Source of the DNA: Actinomycetales bacterium
GTDB lineage: Bacteria; Actinomycetota; Actinomycetes; Actinomycetales; Actinomycetaceae
DNA length: 8,001 nt
Reading direction: 5' to 3'
Assembly (NCBI GenBank): GCA_012513625.1
Contig: JAAZBW010000389.1
Coordinates: 1-8,001, forward strand
This document shows positions 5,308 through 8,001 of the stretch, one piece after another; the stretch's first letter is position 1, and each line of letters opens with the position of its first letter. A program made the translations under genes and the position numbers. The notes below the pieces were generated by a model. That model did not search any database, was not told where the DNA came from, and saw only the letters and a program-made list of their open reading frames with translations.

Positions 5308-5354
5308 GAGGGAGGCCCGGTCAGAGCTGGAGGGAGGCCCTGGTCAGAGCTGGA
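5308..5354. repeat. Tandem duplication across the stop codon of the ABC ATPase gene
   Basis: GAGGGAGGCCCGGTCAGAGC at 5308-5327, continuing to 5331, is repeated at 5330-5354 with one extra T. The right-hand copy contains the gene's TGA (plus-strand TCA at 5344-5346) and its last codons; the left-hand copy lies just downstream of the gene and preserves the stop-codon context out of place. This is the edge of the repeat-rich gap extending into coding sequence. Confidence 0.8.
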
Positions 5355-7089
5355 GCGAGGCTCCCGGAATCGCGGCGAGGAGCTGCTGGGTGTACGGCAC
5401 CTGGGGGTTGCCGAAGATCTCGTCCGTGATGCCGCGCTCCACGATCTTGCCCTTGCTCATCACGGCCACGTCATCCGCAATCTGGCGCACCACCGCGAGG
5501 TCGTGCGTGATGAAGAGGTACGTGAGGTTGAGCTCGGTCTGCAGATCGTTCAGCAGGTTCAGCACCTGCGCCTGGACGAGCACGTCCAACGCAGAAACCG
5601 CCTCGTCGAGGATGACGAGCGAGGGCTGCAGTGCCAGGGCCCGCGCCACCGCCACCCGCTGCCGCTGCCCGCCCGAGAGTTCGTTCGGATAACGCCTCAT
5701 CGTGGAGGTGGGAAGCGAGACCAGTTCGAGCAGCTCCGCCACCCGCGCAGCGCGCTCCTTGGTGCTCCCCACCCCATGGACCCGGAGTGGTTCCTCGATG
5801 ATCCGGAAGATCGAGTACATCGGGTCCAGCGAGCCATACGGGTTCTGGAAGACGGGCTGCACGCGGCTGCGGAAGTCGAACCACTCGCGTGAGCTGAGCG
5901 TCGAGATGTCGGTGCCCTCAAACACCACGCGTCCCTCGGTGGGTTCGAGCAGTCCGAGCACGATGTTTGCCACGGTGGACTTGCCGGAGCCGGATTCGCC
6001 CACCAGAGCCGTGGTGGTGCCGCGGGGGATGGCGAGCGAGACGTCGTCGACGGCCTTGAAATCCGAGCCGGCGCCGGGGCGCGCCCCGCGCAACCGGAAG
6101 ACCTTGGTGAGGTTCTCGATCTGGACGATCTCCGGAGCCGCGTGTGCATCCTCGCTGTGGCTGAGCAGTTCCGTGCTTTCCACGCCGCGCTGCTTGGCGG
6201 ACTGGATGCGCCGCGAGGCCAGCGACGGCGCCGAATCCACCAGCCGCCGGGTGTAGGGGTGCTTCGGATCGCGGATGATGTCCCGGGACGGACCGGACTC
6301 GACCACCCGGCCGCGGTGCATGACCACGAGGTGCTCGGCGCGCTCGGCGGCGAGCCCCAGATCGTGCGTGATGAACAGCAGCGCCGTGCCGTGCTCCTGC
6401 GTGAGCTTCTCGAGGTGGTCCAGGATCACCTTCTGCACGGTCACATCGAGCGCGGAGGTGAGCTCGTCCGCGATGATGAGCCGCGGCTCGGAGGAGAGCG
6501 CGATGCCGATGAGGGCGCGTTGCCGCATCCCTCCCGAGAACTCGTGCGGGTACTGCTTCATCCGCTTCTCGGCGTCTGGCAGGCCAGCCTCGGCCAGCAC
6601 GGCCGCCGCCCGCTTCTCCACCTCCCGGCGTCCCTTGGCAATGTTGTTCGCCCGGATGGTCTCCTTGACCTGGAACCCGATGCTCCACACGGGGTTCAGG
6701 TTGGTCATCGGGTCCTGCGGGACGAGGCCGATCTCGCGGCCGCGCAGATTCTCGATCTCCTTGCGCGAGGCCGTGGTGAGTTCCTCGCCCGCGTAGCGGA
6801 TCGAGCCGCCGGTCACCCGGCCGGTGCCGGGCAGCAGCCCGATGATCGAGTGAGCGAGGGTGGACTTGCCCGAGCCGGACTCCCCCACGATCGCGACCGC
6901 CTGGCCGGGGTAGATGGTGAGGTTGGCCCCGCGCACGGCGGGGACCATGCCCGTGGAGGACTGGAACGCCACCTGCAGGTCGCGCACTTCCAGGAGGGGT
7001 ACGTTCGGGTCCATGTCACGACGACGGGAGGCTTGGTCCGTGTTCGGCTTCCAGGGGTCGGGGGCCTTTGTGTGGGGGGTGGAGCTCAT
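5344..7089 (-). CDS. Dipeptide/oligopeptide ABC importer, fused double ATPase subunit (DppD-DppF type)
   Basis: The 581-residue protein has two complete ABC ATPase domains. Domain one: Walker A GESGSGKST (69-77), Q-loop Q125, signature FSGGMRQ (184-190), Walker B LIIADE (204-209), switch H242. Domain two: Walker A GESGSGKST (364-372), Q-loop Q415, signature LSGGQRQ (471-477), Walker B LVILDE (491-496), switch H529. The DPKHPYT (274-280) and NPQVPYT (561-567) segments are typical of peptide and nickel importers. It should power uptake through the DppC-like permease encoded just upstream, on the cytoplasmic face of the membrane. Fusing the D and F ATPases in one chain is common in actinobacteria. 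ATG 7089 overlaps the permease stop as ATGA, with AAGGTG 8 nt upstream, indicating translational coupling; an internal ATG at residue 26 is less likely. One small oddity is ADELTSALD in domain one, where ADEPTSALD is usual. The substrate, peptide or otherwise, cannot be told. Confidence 0.95.
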   Translation of the reverse strand: MSSTPHTKAPDPWKPNTDQASRRRDMDPNVPLLEVRDLQVAFQSSTGMVPAVRGANLTIYPGQAVAIVGESGSGKSTLAHSIIGLLPGTGRVTGGSIRYAGEELTTASRKEIENLRGREIGLVPQDPMTNLNPVWSIGFQVKETIRANNIAKGRREVEKRAAAVLAEAGLPDAEKRMKQYPHEFSGGMRQRALIGIALSSEPRLIIADELTSALDVTVQKVILDHLEKLTQEHGTALLFITHDLGLAAERAEHLVVMHRGRVVESGPSRDIIRDPKHPYTRRLVDSAPSLASRRIQSAKQRGVESTELLSHSEDAHAAPEIVQIENLTKVFRLRGARPGAGSDFKAVDDVSLAIPRGTTTALVGESGSGKSTVANIVLGLLEPTEGRVVFEGTDISTLSSREWFDFRSRVQPVFQNPYGSLDPMYSIFRIIEEPLRVHGVGSTKERAARVAELLELVSLPTSTMRRYPNELSGGQRQRVAVARALALQPSLVILDEAVSALDVLVQAQVLNLLNDLQTELNLTYLFITHDLAVVRQIADDVAVMSKGKIVERGITDEIFGNPQVPYTQQLLAAIPGASLQL

Positions 7090-8001
7090 CGCTTACGCAC
7101 CTTCGGGTCCAGGGCGTCGCGGACGGCGTCGCCCATCATGATGAACGAGAGCACGGTGATCGCGAGTGCGCCGGCGGGGTAGAACAGCACCTGCGGCCGC
7201 ACGCGCAGGGATGCCTGGGCAACGTTGATGTCTCCGCCCCACGACACCACCGAGGGCGGCAGGCCGATGCCCAGGTAGGAGAGCGTGGCCTCGAGCACAA
7301 TGAACGTGCCGAGCGCCACCGTGGCGTACACGATGATTGGTGCCGCCGCGTTCGGCAGCACGTGGCGCGTGAGGATCGAGCCACCGTTCATGCCGAGTGC
7401 GCGCGAGGCCGTGACGTAGTCGTTGTTCTTCACGCTGAGGACGGAGCCCCGCGAGATGCGCGCGATCTGCGTCCAGCCGAATGCCGCCATCACGATCACC
7501 ACCGTGAGGACGCTGCGGTTCCGGAACAGGGACATCAGCACGATGGCCGCGAGCACCAGCGGGATCGCGAAGAAGACGTCCGTGATCCTGGAGAGGATGG
7601 AGTCGACCCAGCCGCCCATGTATCCGGCGACCGCGCCGATCGTGGTGCCGAGGAGCGTGACGGCGATCGTGGTAAGCAGGCCAACCATCACCGAGGGCCG
7701 GGCGCCGTGGATCACCCGCGAGTAGAGGTCGCATCCCTGCCGGTCGAAGCCGAACGGATGCCCGGGCTCTGGGGAGCCGAGCGAGTTCTCGAGCAGGCAG
7801 AACCGGGGGTTCTGGGAGGCGAACAGGCCCGGGAACGCCGCCACCACGATCACGAACACGATCAGGATCGCGGAGACCCAGAACAGGGGGCGACGGCGGA
7901 GCTTGCGCCACGCCTCGCTCCACAGGGTCGAGGGGGCGCCACTGTCGGCGACGGCGTCAACGGCGCCGAGGCCGGTCTCGTCGAGCTCGGCGAAGAAGTG
8001 C
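7086..8001 (-). CDS. Dipeptide/oligopeptide ABC importer permease, DppC/OppC-like, 5' end beyond the window
   Basis: The minus-strand frame is open from the right edge to the TGA at 7086-7088, showing 304 residues and no start codon that fits; a GTG at 7859 lies inside the first membrane helix and would truncate the protein. The visible N-terminus HFFAELDETGLGAVDAVADS is cytoplasmic. SLWSEAWRKLRRRP-type sequence leads into helix one (about 40-60). Five more helices follow at about 104-127, 141-160, 163-182, 219-243 and 273-293, giving the six expected of DppC. The EAA loop that contacts the ATPases is YVTASRALG (195-203) with LP at 215-216. Only a few N-terminal residues are probably missing. 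The gene overlaps the ATPase gene by 4 bp. The DppB permease and the solute-binding protein would be expected further right, upstream in the operon. Confidence 0.95.
   Translation of the reverse strand, partial: HFFAELDETGLGAVDAVADSGAPSTLWSEAWRKLRRRPLFWVSAILIVFVIVVAAFPGLFASQNPRFCLLENSLGSPEPGHPFGFDRQGCDLYSRVIHGARPSVMVGLLTTIAVTLLGTTIGAVAGYMGGWVDSILSRITDVFFAIPLVLAAIVLMSLFRNRSVLTVVIVMAAFGWTQIARISRGSVLSVKNNDYVTASRALGMNGGSILTRHVLPNAAAPIIVYATVALGTFIVLEATLSYLGIGLPPSVVSWGGDINVAQASLRVRPQVLFYPAGALAITVLSFIMMGDAVRDALDPKVRKR

Larger units (their letters stand above)
4845..5343. other. Gene-free stretch made mostly of short repeats
   Basis: This 499-bp gap lies between the stop codons of the convergent small membrane protein and ABC ATPase genes. 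Open frames crossing it (for example the plus-strand frame at 4983-5291) translate to repeat-derived or Gly-rich peptides without domain signals or ribosome sites, so no gene is called. It holds four independent repeat families, listed separately, and a perfect GGCTTAAGCC palindrome at 5199-5208. Composition changes sharply along it: a pyrimidine-rich part (4880-4965), an AT-richer island (4991-5140, about 52% GC by count), then a G-rich part (5160-5343). As a convergent gap it is a tolerant place for insertions. Confidence 0.7.

Noticed and set aside
6466..6468. Leu in place of Pro in ADELTSALD of the first ATPase domain as a sign of inactivity
   Set aside because: The catalytic Glu, Walker A, signature and switch His are all intact, and the substituted Pro is not catalytic.
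6142..7182. 346-codon plus-strand open frame opposite the ABC ATPase
   Set aside because: Antisense to two perfect Walker A/signature/Walker B sets; composition typical of a shadow frame.
7086..7859. GTG at 7859 as the permease start
   Set aside because: It falls inside the first membrane helix; the same frame continues upstream with a normal DppC-type N-terminus to the window edge.

Overview
The window reads as chromosomal DNA from a high-GC actinobacterium, possibly of the Micrococcales. Base composition is strongly GC-rich with G/C third codon positions. The window carries a mycobacterial-type acyl-CoA desaturase/oxidoreductase pair (DesA3/Rv3230c-like), a DUF664 DinB-like protein, a CsoR-type operator, and two genes whose starts look leaderless. 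The species cannot be named from the sequence alone. Five of the six supported coding regions lie on the minus strand; one small membrane protein is on the plus strand.

Layout, left to right. (1) 1-2173, minus: a two-gene operon made of a flavin/[2Fe-2S] oxidoreductase followed by a membrane fatty-acid desaturase that runs off the left edge inside its third histidine box. The oxidoreductase should pass NAD(P)H electrons to the desaturase. A 26-bp imperfect palindrome sits on the putative promoter. (2) 2419-3318, minus: a lone IolE-like TIM-barrel isomerase/dehydratase with a GTG start and a clear Shine-Dalgarno. (3) 3319-3610: a non-coding gap holding four tandem 33-34 bp repeats. (4) 3611-4171, minus: DinB-like/DUF664 protein. 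(5) 4172-4358: a divergent control region with five perfect copies of a 7-bp unit followed by a perfect GATACCCC/GGGGTATC operator of CsoR type. (6) 4359-4844, plus: an unrecognised small membrane protein with a CxxC motif in a membrane segment. (7) 4845-5343: about 500 bp with no convincing gene, built from four different families of short repeats, including an AT-richer island (about 52% GC). (8) 5344-8001, minus: the 3' part of a dipeptide/oligopeptide ABC importer operon, with a DppC-type permease (start off the right edge) overlapping by ATGA a fused double-ATPase subunit (DppD-DppF type).

The genes are mostly ordinary core and accessory metabolism. The unusual material is between them: a putative copper/CsoR-controlled membrane protein with a variable-looking heptanucleotide tract in its promoter, and a repeat-packed intergenic region that may be the remnant of a mobile element. 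I see no complete mobile element, no CRISPR array, no tRNA or rRNA, and no evidence for a complete new multi-gene system.
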